NCBI GenBank assembly: GCA_003116875.1
Contig: BCKT01000003.1
Span: 1,621,185-1,685,184, forward strand
Source: Takashimella koratensis
Lineage: Eukaryota > Basidiomycota > Tremellomycetes > Trichosporonales > Tetragoniomycetaceae
Reading direction: 5' to 3'
DNA: 64,000 nt
The notes below the pieces were generated by a model. The model did not search any database and was not told where the DNA came from. It was given only the letters and a program-made list of their open reading frames with translations. The position numbers were made by a program, and so were the translations under genes. How positions within the stretch are numbered: the stretch's first letter is position 1; every line of letters begins with the position of its first letter. Positions 9,356 through 21,500 of this stretch are shown here, piece by piece.

Positions 9356-12300
9356 TTACCCCTCGCGGGGCTTCTTCGAACCTCCTGTGGCTGACCCCCA
9401 CGGCGCCGGTCGACCCATTCCGAGGCGTTTCGTGCCTCTCGGGAGCCCGAGGGTCCCTCCCTGGCTCGCTGCTGTCGTCCCACCTACTCCTCCTAGTCCA
9501 CCTAGTCCACCTGCTAAGCCTCCCACACTGGCGAAACCTCCACCCACACCCCGACTCCCACCACCCGCACCTCCCGCACCTCCCGCACCTCCCGCACCTC
9601 CCGCACCTCCCAGACCTAGTCCGAGCGCCTTCATAGCCGCCAACGACGAATTCGACGAACTCGTCAACGCCCCAAGATCCATCGCTTTACTCTCCTTATT
9701 CTGTTCCCCAAAACTGAACGGGACGGGACCGGGCAAGTCTCTGTTCGCTGACTTGATTGGTGCCGGTGTGGGCCGAGGTTGTTTAGGACCAGTGGGCACG
9801 AATGAGCTACGATAAGGGTTACTGGTGGTCCCACCTCCTCCAGCTCCAGAAGCGAGGTGTCTGGCCGAAGCGAATCCCGAACTGCCGGAGCCGTTGGAGG
9901 GGAGTGCGTATTCGTCCACGTCCGAAGCCCAGTATTCTGCCGCCCTAGCCGCCTTGGTCGTTTCCCGCCTCGTGAATCGATTACCCCACCCACCGGACTG
10001 GGGAGCGTCCCATGTGCTTAACGGAGGAGCGGCACGGACATGTTTCATGACCATATCTTTGGTCTCGTCCTCGTCAGGTACCGGTCGGGCGAGGATGGTG
10101 CAGATGTGACGCCGGACAGACGCGTCGATCTCGGGTAGGTTGGTAGAGAATAGGTCCTGGGGACATTAGTTGGAATCGAAGGGAGACATGAGACAGGACT
10201 CACAGATGACGATTTGAGTGACGCCGCGGCAAACTCGCTCAACTCCTTCTCGCTGTCTTCCCCACCCATCATGCGAGAGGCGCAATGCGAGAGCGTCTGT
10301 ATGCGTGTCAGTTCAAAAGCCAGCAACGTCGCTTAATCAGGCGTCCAGATACAAGTCAGTACGCACCAAAAACACCTGCGCTCGCGTCATCGCGACATAG
10401 AGCAGACGCCGTTCCTCTGCTATCTCGTGTTCCTCGGTACACCGATATGACGGGAAGGTGCCTTGTTCGACTGATACGAGGAATCAGCTGCTACACCATG
10501 CTGAAAAAGCCACAGTTGAAGCAGCTCACCTGCGGGAATGAAGATGACGGGCCATTCAAGGCCCTTGGCAGCGTGCACAGTTGATATCGTGACCCGCTGT
10601 TTTGGGGTACCATGTTAGCCAAATTGACCGGAGCAGATCTGAGTCATAACCTGACATACTGGGACATTTTTTTGGTCGTCTTGGGATTCGGTATCTGTTG
10701 AGAGCATCGATGTTTGGAGAAAGTACCTCAGCGGGGTGAGGCTGTAGCGTATGTCAGCTCAGCGTCTGATGTCCCCAAGCTAGACTCACAAGACCGACTC
10801 GTCGGTGCCTTCAACCCCATCCTCTACCTCCACTTTCTTCTCCACCGGGACCGTTGGCAGCACCTCGTCCAGATCCTCATCACTCGAGAACAGATCAACC
10901 ACTTCGTCATCTTCCTCTGGCAACTCTTTGATCCTGCGCTTCGACCTCGCCCGCTCAGACCCTTCCCGTCCACCTGGACCAGGAGTCGACCGAGCACTAG
11001 AATCGGAAGCGGACGAGCCGGTGCTCTGGTGTCGGAAGATATGGTGAAGTGGTCGTTGTGGTTTGACCTCGGATCTGGTATCGGTTGGCATTTCTCGAGC
11101 GGAAATGAATGTAGGGTCGAGCTGGGCGGCCTCTTGCTGCCTCTCTTGTTCAGTTTCGACCGTGACACTGTAGTTGATCTATAAAGGCGTCAGCTGCATT
11201 CTGGAAGAAGAGTTGAAACTGACCAATTCCTGTACGTTCTCCCATCGCTGATCAAAGTCTTGCTGAGAAAGCTTCAGGTACTCTTCATAGTTCGTCTTCT
11301 CCAGCGCTAGCCTGATCAAATCCGCCACTGACTGCCCCTGATACAACACGTCAGCTCGAGTGGATATTGAAGGGGCTGGACCTACTTTGAGAGCGGCACG
11401 ACGTAGCTTGCGGACCACACCGACGAACGAGGCAAGGTTCTTCTTCATCGCTGGTTTGATACCGGATGGAAGCTTGTCTCCGTCAATGATGCGTTCCGAA
11501 AGCTCCATAGGGGAGACTTTGGCGGCTTTGGCAGCGGAGATGATGTCGCTGATGGACTGGATTACAAGTCAGTGCTGTTTGGACACATTCTGGTCATCAT
11601 CTTAGCACAGACCTTATCGCCAATAGCTCTTCGAGGGGTGTTGACGACGCGGAGGAAAGCAGGCTGGCATTGTAAGCTTTTGATCGATCACCCACAACGC
11701 GGAAGCTTACAGTGAAGTTTGGGTTATCTGCCAGTTGTAGGTACGCCAACAAATCCTTAATCTCCATTCGTTCAAAGAACTTGTGCCCGCCAATTACTCG
11801 ACTGGGGATCCCGTCTTTCTGCAATGCCGACTCGATGTTTCTTGACAACGCATTGTATCTCACTGAACAGAGTTCAACAGATAAGCACAGACGTATGATT
11901 GACTATGGCCATATTTGAGACTCACGTAGAATGGCAAAATCATCGTATTTGAAGACGCCGCCAGAGTATGCCACCATTCGCTTGATCTCAGTCGATATGA
12001 AGCTTGCCTCGATGGTGGGGTTTGAAAACGTCTTGAGCGTTACGGTCGTGCTTTTGGGATGGGACGTGTACAGCCGTTTCGGAATTCGTTTCTTATCTGT
12101 TGAATTTGAGTTAGCTAACACGACTCGTCGTCCTCATCTCAGACAAAGTCACCTTGTGTGACGATTGAGTGAGACGCTGCAAGGATAGACCCGGTCGATC
12201 GGTAATTCTGTTCGAGATAGATTGCTTGCGACCCGGGAAAGTCTGACGATACAAATCAGCTCTTGATCGCTGTGGTGAAAAGAGGGAGGTCCCAGCTCAC

Positions 12301-13625
12301 CTTTGGTCATCTTGTCCAAGTTTTCCACCTCTGTGCCATCAAATTATCAGCATGAAGCAAACAGACATATGCCGAGGGATAAGGAGCTAGCAAACCTCAC
12401 CTGCAGACCGCCACCCGTAGATCGACTGGTCAGGATCGCCGACGACGGTAACACCGTTATGCGCCTTCGCGAAGCACCTCATGAGCTCGTATTGCGTGGT
12501 ATTGGTATCCTGCATCCAAGGAAGTCACTTCATTAGCTTAACAATCTTCGGTATTTCCTTGGCCAACGTGCGACTCACTTGAAATTCATCAACCAAGATG
12601 TGGAAGCACGACTCGAGCACCTGCGAGTTCTGTCTAAACAGCTTCAACCCATAAACCAACAAATCGTCGAAATCCAATGAATTTGTCTCGCGTAAGGCAA
12701 CCTCGTAATCCGCATAGAGCTCCGCAATGATCGACAATGTACTTGTCGAGCTGCTGGGGTCCTGTGCGGCCCGGATCGCCATTCCGTCCGGACTCTCTTC
12801 CCGGGCTTTGGCTTTGGAAATCTCAGAGAGGACCGCGGATTCTTTCAAAGACATTCGGGAGGAAGAGAGAATCTCGGATTTCGATTTGAGCAAAGATGAC
12901 ATGATCTTCTTGCTATGAAAATGGTTAGCTTGGTGGAGAAGGTGGAAGGAAGATGGACGTACCAGTCGTCGGCGTCGGCGATGGCAAAGTTGTTGTCGAG
13001 GTCTATCCGTTTGCCGTAGCGGCGTAGGTACCTGGCACAGGTCGCGTGGAAGGTGCCTATGCTCTCAGTGAGCACTCAAGTCATTTCCACTCGGGCAGGA
13101 CAACTCCGACGAATCACGGCAGCCCACGTCATTCTTCGTTTCTTAGCTCTCAGCTGTGTACTCACCAAGCACCAATTGGTCTGCATCTTTCGGACCAAGC
13201 AACGCCCCAAGCCGCTTCTTCATCTCGTTTGCCGCCTTGTTCGTAAATGTCACCGCAGTGATCTGATGCGGCTTGAGCTCGTGCCGCTTGATCAGGTAGG
13301 CGATCCGACAAGTGAGGACACGAGTCTTGCCTGACCCGGGCCCTGCGAGGATCTGGAGCGGGGTCTCGGGTGGAGCAGTGACAGCTGTGAAGTGTGAGCA
13401 GCAGTTGAGGTCTGGAAGAGTAGAGAAGGCGGGGAGCTGCAACGAGTAAAGGTAGAAGGTAGAACCAGAGGGGAGGGAATGCCGCTCGATCGATCGATCG
13501 AAAGCGAGACGAGGCTCACCTTGGTGTTGCGATGGATTGAGGAGAGTGAGCCAGTGATCGATATTGGCGGCAGAGGCGCTACTGATCCCAGCCTCGGTAC
13601 GAGAGGCTACTGGTGGGTTGTCCAT
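9356..13625 (-). CDS. SRS2: UvrD/Rep-family DNA helicase, Srs2 type
   Basis: This is a superfamily 1A 3'-5' DNA helicase that in fungi strips Rad51 filaments and limits unscheduled recombination. Eighteen exons join in phase from ATG 13625 to the stop at 9356, predicting 1056 residues. All motifs are readable: GPGSGKT (residues 50-56), [31 protein letters not shown] (247-254), [40 protein letters not shown] and [14 protein letters not shown]. The [10 protein letters not shown] and DADDCKK segments favour Srs2 over bacterial PcrA or fungal mitochondrial Hmi1. An acidic insertion (10790-11178) carries [11 protein letters not shown], which resembles a SUMO-interaction motif. The last 120 residues are Gly-rich, encoded by a 9-base tandem repeat. 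It shares a 269-base divergent promoter with the phosphatase gene at 13895. Confidence 0.93.
9556..9612 (-). repeat. 9-bp tandem repeat coding for Gly-Gly-Ala in the Srs2 tail
   Basis: The + strand unit GCACCTCCC occurs about five or six times in tandem and is read on the minus strand as Gly-Gly-Ala. The flanks are further Gly/Leu/Val-rich low complexity. Slippage at such a repeat would lengthen or shorten the helicase tail without shifting frame. Confidence 0.85.
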
Positions 13626-13894
13626 GGGAGCCTGTGAGGGGAGAGGTAGGCGATGAGTGAGGTATGGAACAGTGGACCCAAAGTTGAATCACCCAAACGC
13701 GAAATAAACAACAGCAGCCGTCATATACGCGGAGCCCCGTATTTCCCCCCGCCCCCAGCTCCCCCAGGCTACATCACCGCCTGCCAACTCTATTCCTTTG
13801 TCACCACCATCCCTCGGTCTCTTCAGCTCCATCCTATCCTTCTTCCTCCCCTCACCCCTCACCCCTCACCCCTCACCCCTCACTGCACCCAACC
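13626..13894. promoter_or_regulatory. Divergent promoter region between SRS2 and the inositol phosphatase gene
   Basis: Only 269 bases separate the two start codons, which point away from each other, so both promoters must overlap or lie within this spacer and the leaders. The right half is strongly C/T-rich with a short CCCCTCA run (13850-13880), a common feature of fungal 5' leaders. No TATA element is clear. Confidence 0.55.
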
Positions 13895-16800
13895 ATGCCC
13901 GCGACTCTCTACCTCCGCCCTTCCCCCCGGGCATTCTTCCTCCTCACACCGACACACGCACTCGTCTTCCGCCTGCCAGCACCGCACGAGACCAAAGCTG
14001 CCCGTAGTGTCGTCGTCGCAGAGTTCATCCCTGCCTCTAACGTCGACGTGCATGGGTTGATCCCCCTCAGCTCGCAGGATGGCGTAGTCGGTGTCCTTGG
14101 GGTCACTAGTGTCCCGACCGGTAAGTCTCAGGTCTTTCTGGTCATGCAGTTTCAACCGAGTTAGAAGAGTTACACATGAGCTGAAGCGATGGATCTGCCA
14201 ACTAACCACCCCTCTCTAGCTCGATCACCTGTCCCAGAGGTATTTCTCCTCCTCGCGACCGTAGCGACTCCTCTCAACCCTCTACTCCCCTACACGAGCT
14301 ACCGTCCCGTCCGCCTTGTCTCCGTCGAATTCCACTCACTCACCAGCTCGTATTGGGATCCTCCCACACTCAACGACCCTACTGTCGACGAGCTCGACAA
14401 CCCCTACGCAATGCACGCAATCAATTCCGCGACCTCGGGCTCGAACTACCCCTCCACCACACTCAGCGAGGCCGAGCGGAACAGCGCGCGCACGGAACAC
14501 CCTTGCGCAGGGATGAAGAAGTACCTCGAGTCCGGAGGTTTCTTCTTCGCTCAGCAAGGGGATTGGGATTTCTCGACGAGACTGGGTGAGACGAATTGGA
14601 CACATGCGACAGGTCAGTCGGCGCAAGCTACCAACCCGCTGGATACCTATGACGATCGGTTCGTATGGAACGCAACGCTCTTGGCTCCATTACTGGGCTT
14701 TAGGCAGAACCTCGACACCGTCGACCGAACCAGCTTGGACACACTTGCATTGCTCATTCCGGTCATCCAGGGATTCTGCGGGTCCACCACGATCCCGACC
14801 GGCGAATGGACAGACGACAGTCATCCAAATGTCGCGTCGTTTGGGATCATCAGTCGACTCAGTTGGAAACGAGCTGGTGCTCGATTCCGCACACGGGGGA
14901 TAGACGACGACGGCCAAGTTGCCAACTTTGTCGAGACAGAAGTCCTCTTTGCAACAAGCTCGGTTTGTATGAGCTACGTCTTGGTCAGAGGATCTGTACC
15001 GCTGTTCTGGCAGCAGCCGAGCCAGGGAATCCAGACCCTTCAACAAAAAGTGGAGATCACAAGAGTAAGTTCAACGAGAATCGACTCAGCCAGGGGCCCG
15101 GTGTTGACTTGTCCCAGCCACCACAAGCGACTCAGCCGGCGTTCGACAAACACTTCCTTGAACTCTTGGAACACTACCACGCCGTACACGCGATCAACCT
15201 CCTTGGCCACCGAGATGCCGAAGCCATGCTCTCCGCGGCATACACCGACCACCTGAAATTCCTCTGCAGTAACCTCGAAGCTACCCCATCGTCAGAGAAG
15301 AGCGACTTTGCAGCGACAAGGAACACCTTGTCTTTGACTCCGTACGATTTTCACGCAGCGATCAAGGCGGAAGGGCACGAGGCCGTCAAGATGGACTTTT
15401 CGAGTCGGTTGCGCGAAGTCGCGGAATCGATAGATAGGTTTGAGTGGACGGTCATTGAGGCGCCGACGGGCCAGATCGTGACTCGCCAACAAGGCGTCTT
15501 CCGCGTCAACTGTCTCGACTGGTGAGTACACATTCCAAGCAAGCACTAACTTCTCATCAGTCTCGACAGGACCAACTACGCTCAAGAGGTGCTCTCATCA
15601 ATCATCCTCTGGAAGATGCTCCAATCCATCGATTCACCCCTCACCTCCTCCGCCTCAATCTGGTCAGCCCATCGCGAACTTTGGGCAGACAACGGAGACA
15701 GGCTTAGTAGAATTTACGCGGGTACTGGCGCAATCAACACCTCGACCACACGAACGGGGAAGAAGACTTTTGCAGGCATGCTCAGTGACGCGACAAAGAG
15801 TGCGACCAGAGCGTACGTCAACAACTTTCAAGATAAGGCCAAGCAGGAGGCAATTGATATGTTGTTGGGAATGATGGCGGGCCAGCGACCAGTGATATTG
15901 TTCGACCCACTTGGGGACTCGGTCCATGCCGAGCTACGTGAACGGTAAGCGTAAAATCATACGAGGGTGATTGGGATTCAAGCTGACGAGATCAGAGTCA
16001 ACGAGTACTCTGAACCACGACATGTCGTTGTTTTCGCAGGGACGTGGAACTTGAATGGGAAACCACCAAACGAGTCATTGGACCCTTGGCTTTTCCCTCA
16101 AGACACGCCTGAAGCCGACATCTACGCAATTGCATTCCAAGAGATCGTCGAGCTGTCGCCTCAGCAGATTCTTCAGACCGACCCAGCGAAGAAGTGGGTC
16201 TTTTTCCAAGGTCAATTGGATGTGTACTGATACCAATTAGGAGGAAATGGGAGGCATTCATAATGGAGGCATTTGCCGAAAGGAAAGGGAAGGGGGAGTA
16301 CCTGCTGTACAGAAGCGAACAGGTAAGATTCTAATCACACCAGCTCAAGCTAACCACCACAGCTAGTCGGTACCGCACTCATCATCGTGATGAGGTCCTC
16401 CCTTGTCAACGCGGTTCGCAGCGTGGAAAGCGCGACAAAGAAGACTGGTCTATCCGGACTAAGTGGAAACAAAGGCGGTGTCGGAATCCGACTCCACCTG
16501 TTCGACTCGACCATCTGCTTCATGACCTGCCACCTTGCCGCGGGTCAGAATAACGTCAACGATCGCAATTCGGACTACCACACCATCTCCAGCGGTCTCA
16601 AATTCCTCAAGGGCAAGACGATCGACGACCACGATATCGTCATCTGGGCCGCAGACTTCAACTACCGCATCAACCTCTCCAACGAGATTGTCCGTAACCG
16701 CGCAGAAGGGAGAAACTTTGACGAGCTGCTTGGGTCCGACCAACTTCTGCAGGCTGTAGACCGTGGTGATGTCTTTACGGGATATGAGGAAGGTCCAATC

Positions 16801-18196
16801 ACATTTCCGCCGACGTACAAGTACGATAATGGGTCAGACCAGTATGACTCTAGTGAAAAGGCGCGAATCCCAGCTTGGACAGGTGAGTTTGAAAGGTGTT
16901 ACGATGTGGAGATTGGTTGAAGTGGGGAAGTTGGGACTGACAACCTTTTTAGATCGGGTACTGTTCAAAGGTACCCAACTGAGGTTGAAAGAGTACTCCC
17001 GCGCGACACTGAGAACGTCAGACCACCGGCCCGTGCATGCCGTGTTTGACGCGACGGTTCGGGAAGTTGATCAAGTAAAGAAAGCAGCGATCAGGCTGGA
17101 AATCGTGAAGGCGATGCAGAAGGACAGAGGAAACGTGATGGCATTAGGTGGAAGAACGACTTCGGAGAGAGTGCAAGCGATGGCTAGGGACTTTCACAGT
17201 GCGTATTGAGATCAAGGAGGAGAAGACAAGAGGAGGGGGAACTTGAAAGCCTTGCTGATTGTCGCAGAGTCACTGAACACGTCGTCACCGCCGAGGAATG
17301 AATCACCGTCCTCGGTCGTGGCAAACGGGAGAGCGTTTTGGCGTGAGTCAGATTGATGTCAAGGAGGAGTCTCTTAACTGACGATCTATACAGAGGCCGC
17401 GTCATCGCAGACCGGTAGACCAGCAGGTACCGCTGGCTCTCCGACCGCCCAACCGAAAATCCCACCTCGACCGCCGACGCTCCCGGCCCGACCTGGTTCA
17501 GGATCCAGCCCCGGCTCCATGCCTGCCTTACAGGCGCCCCTTATCCCTCAACAAGCGCGACCTGCTCCTCCCCCTCCGCCCGCTCGTTCAGCTTCCGGCA
17601 GCACCAGTGCCAACTCGACCGCTGCACGCAGCGGGGTCGATAGCAGCTTACCCCGCGTTAACTCCAGGTCGGCTTTGACACCGATGGCGACGGGCGATTT
17701 CGTCGTCGTTGCTCACCCTATCACCTCGGGTGTACCTGGGTCCAACCCCAATATGGCTGTGGGGGCTACGCGTGCCCCCGCCCCACTTGTTCCTTCGAGA
17801 GGGACACAGGCCACCAAACCTTCTGGCAAGACAGGTTCGACCCCTGCTCTTCCGCCTCGGCCCACGCCCGCTCCCGCCTCTCAATCCCCAACGACGGCAA
17901 CAACGTCGACCGCTCCGATCCCACCTAAAGTCGGCCCTAAACCTACCCCGCCGAAACCCAAACCTAAGCCTTCGCTCGATCTGAACAGTTCGCCTCCTAT
18001 GGGTCTCGAGTCGCCCGTCCAACCGGATCCCATCAAGTTGCCCACTTCTCCATCGCCAGCCACGGCCGCGTCCCCTGCATTGGCCACGTCGCCGGTGGAC
18101 AAGAAGTCGGCGAGACCGCCAATGCCTGCGAAACCAGCCAGCCTGAGGGGCAAGGCTGTAGGTACAGGCGATGCAGGTGGAAGCAGTGAGGCATGA
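13895..18196 (+). CDS. Synaptojanin-type inositol polyphosphate phosphatase (Sac + 5-phosphatase + Pro-rich tail)
   Basis: Ten exons (13895-14120, 14220-15064, 15118-15521, 15561-15944, 15996-16193, 16241-16322, 16363-16882, 16953-17198, 17268-17342, 17394-18196) predict 1260 residues. The N-terminal Sac domain ends in an intact CX5RT catalytic loop (NCLDCLDRTN, Cys489 and Arg495) rebuilt exactly across the third intron. The 5-phosphatase domain follows with TWNLNG, AFQEIVELSP, GNKGGVGIR, TCHLAAGQNN, AADFNYRI, FPPTYKYD, AWTDRVLFKG and SDHRPVHAVF. The last 250 residues are Pro-rich with several PPxPxP-like SH3-type sites. This is the layout of yeast Inp52/Inp53 and animal synaptojanin, which hydrolyse PI(4,5)P2 and other phosphoinositides during endocytosis and Golgi-endosome traffic. 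Both catalytic sites look functional. I leave the symbol open because Inp51/52/53 orthology cannot be settled by eye. Confidence 0.95.
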
Positions 18197-18555
18197 GAGT
18201 AGACCAGAGAAGGGGAGGAAGTTGCATGGTTGCATGGTTGCATGGTTGCATGGTTTCCCAGTTGCATAGTGGAAAAGTGCCACAACACGTGGTGTATGTT
18301 GCTTGTATGAGATGTTACTCTTGGTCCCTTGTCCTAACGCCGAACCTCCACTTTTGATTAGACTCTCCTGAGCTGCTATTACAAATGCTGCACTCTTCCT
18401 AATCCGCCTGGTTTGATTAATGAATGACGCGACTATTGGGCGGCAAACGCGTCGTTTTTGGCGATCACAGATTCATTTCATCTTCATCTTCAACTTCTCA
18501 CCTCCTACCCTCCCGCCTCCCGCTTCCTCACCTCATCCTCTCTTCATCCCTCGCC
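18197..18555. other. Intergenic: phosphatase 3' UTR and SPT16 promoter
   Basis: A 359-base spacer between two genes on the same strand. It begins with a 3' UTR holding a four-copy TTGCATGG repeat (18221-18255) and ends with the CT-rich leader of SPT16. No coding signal. Confidence 0.6.
18221..18255 (+). repeat. 8-bp tandem repeat (TTGCATGG, four copies) in a 3' UTR
   Basis: Four uninterrupted copies of TTGCATGG start about 25 bases after the phosphatase stop codon, so they are probably transcribed as part of its 3' UTR. Confidence 0.85.
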
Positions 18556-21500
18556 ATGTCCGACGTCAAGCTCGACTCGGCCGTCTTCTTCAAACGGGCT
18601 CAGAAAATCTTCTCAGCATGGCAGGTGCGCAACTCTCTCTTCTCCTCTTCTTCCCACTCGTCGCTTCCTCGAGCAACATTTCAACTTCCTTCTCCGGCTT
18701 GCCCGTATTTGTCCATGTTAGCTGACTCGCAAACCTCGGCTGTCCCTTGCAGAAGCCATCAGCGGACACCAAGGAGCTCGAAGAGGTGTCGGTAATTCAG
18801 GTGTTTCTGGGTGAAGCAACGGATGACGCACCGGCGTTCACCAAGACGGCTGCACTTCAGGTATGTCTCGAGCTTGGGCAGCGGGCTGGGGCTAGGGGAT
18901 TGGGTGGCAAATGGCCGACCGTTTGTAGAGCTGTAGTGAGAAGCGCCGTTTGTTTCAAACTACGCCGAGACCGGATCTGGAGCTGGAGCTGATTAGAACA
19001 GACCTTCCTCCTCGGTTTCGAGTTCCCTTCCACCATCATCCTCTTCCACAAGTCACCAAAGAAGGTGACCTTTGTGACTAGCGCATCAAAGGGTATGTAT
19101 TCATTGCTGAGGGCGCTGTGGTCTTGCTTTAGCACTAACGTCATGTCTAGCCAAGATCTTGCGGCAACTCGAGTCTTCAGCAGGGATCGAGGTAGAGGTG
19201 CTCGTGCGGGCGCCCAAAGACGAGTCAACGGCAGGTAAGCTGGCTGACTGAAAAGAATCACATTTTGTCATCAGCTGACACCCCTGACAGAGGTTGTACC
19301 CAACTTGATCCTCTCGTTGGGCGATGCAAAAGTCGGAGTGTTATCGAAGGACAAGACGAGCGGCAAGCTCGCAGAGGAATGGAACAAGGGGTGCGTAAGC
19401 TTCAGCTGATCCTCGATGGTTGACGGCAGCTGACTACGAGTGCAGGATTACAGCGTCAAAGGGGAACATCCAGACAAGCGATATCACTACTGCAGTCTCA
19501 GCGATCCTCTCGGAGAAGGATGGAGAAGAGCTGGTCAGTTGACGAATGATTAGGTCGGTATAACTGAGCTAACATTGAGCAGAAAGCAACCGTCACTGCT
19601 TCGCGGTTGACATCGACCTGCATGACCCACTACTTCAAAACAAAAATGGAGTCGATCATTGATCGGGGGACGAAGATGTCGCACGAGGCTTTTGCAGGGT
19701 GAGAAGCTCTGATGACTAGTGGAGTGTGACGGAGTTGACACTTGCACAGCCTGATCGAGGAGAAGATTGGGACCGAGGAGAAAGGCGCCGACATGAAGCT
19801 GTGGAACAAGAACCCTCAACTTGGTGACGTTGACTTCTCCAACACCGATTGGGTGTTCACTCCCATCATCCAGTCTGGTGGCGACTACGACCTCAAAGTC
19901 TCTTCGTTCTCTAACGAGAAGAATCTCACTCCCGGTATCATCTTGTCCAACCTCGGTGTTCGATACAAGTCGTACTGCTCGAGCATGGCGCGGACGTTCA
20001 TGATCAGCCCAACTAAAGTGGGTAGCCTGATGGAGATTCCGGTGCGGTCGGAATGCTGATGGATGGTCGATAGAAACAAGAGGCAAACTTCAACATCCTG
20101 CTCGAGATCCGGCAAGAAGTCCTCAAGCTGTTGAAGGACGGTGCGGTGATCAAGGATGTCTACAACAGTGCTTTGGAGCTCGCTCAGTCGAAAAACCCGG
20201 CCCTTGGCGAGACGTTTGTCAAGAACATCGGCTTTGTTGTGAGTTACTCGCTCAGATCTGTCGCTTGTCCTTGCTGATGAACCCAGACCGGACTCGAGTA
20301 CCGCGATAGCAGTTTGTTACTCGGACCGAAGAATGACAGGAAGCTCAAAGAGAACATGGTGGTAGTGTTGAACCTTGGGTTTCAGGGCTTGCCAGACCCT
20401 AAGAAGAAGGGATCAACGTAAGTCAGCTGAACTTTCTTTTCCCATCAAGAGCTGACTGGTCGCCAGGTATGCCTTGCTCCTCGGGGACACGGTTAAGGTT
20501 GGGCAAGAAGGTGGCGCGTTCTTGACGGAGGGCTGCACCAAGCTGCGTGACATCATCATGGAGCTGGATGTGAGTGACAGCTAGCATTAGTCTCCAGGGC
20601 TGAAGCTGACACGAATCAGGACGATGAGGAAGAGCCAGAGCCGGAGCCCGAGGAGAAGAAGAAGAAACCTGCGAAAGTATCGAACGGCAATGGTGCAGAG
20701 GCGAACGGCAAGTCGCCAGCGAAGCCTCGAAATGTCGCGTCCGGTGGCAAGACGCGAGGAGCGCAGCGAGAAACGATGGACACAACGACAGCGGAAAGAA
20801 TCAAGCAGCATCAGGCGGAGCTGCATGCAGAGAGGAAGGTTGAGGGGTTAAAGAAGTATGCCGAGGGTGGTGGCGTCAATGACGATGATCGGAACAAGGT
20901 CGCGAAGAAGTATGAGAGTTATAGGAGGGAAGAGCAGTTGCCGAGTATCGTCCAAGATCGAAGAGTGAGTTAACTATTGAAAGATCTCCATCAGACGGAA
21001 CGAGGAGCTCACGGAGCCAGATCTATGTCGACGAGCAACGGCAAACGATCATCCTCCCTATTAACGGATTCGCGACACCATTCCACATATCAACCATCAA
21101 AAACGTCACCAAGACTGAGGAGACTGACTACGTCGTTTTGCGTATCAACTTCCAGTCGCCCGGCCAGATCGCCGGGAAGAAAGAGGACATGGTGAGTTGC
21201 TCGCTGGGCTTTCGCAGTGAGCTTTGTTTGACAGCAACTTCTTTCCAGCCGTTCGAGGACCCCGATGCCCACTTTGTCCGATCAGCGACGTTCCGATCAA
21301 AAGACTTGCGTCATATGCTCAAAGTCTATGAATCGATCACGGGGTTGAAGAAGGCCGCGACGAAGAGGGAGGCAGAGAGGAAAGAGATGGCCGATGTCAT
21401 TGAGCAGGAGAAGCTCATCGAAATCAAGGGTCAGTTTGCCGAAGCGCATTGTTTCGACAGAAATCTAACACCGAGTCACAGGTCGTCACCCGTACGTCCT

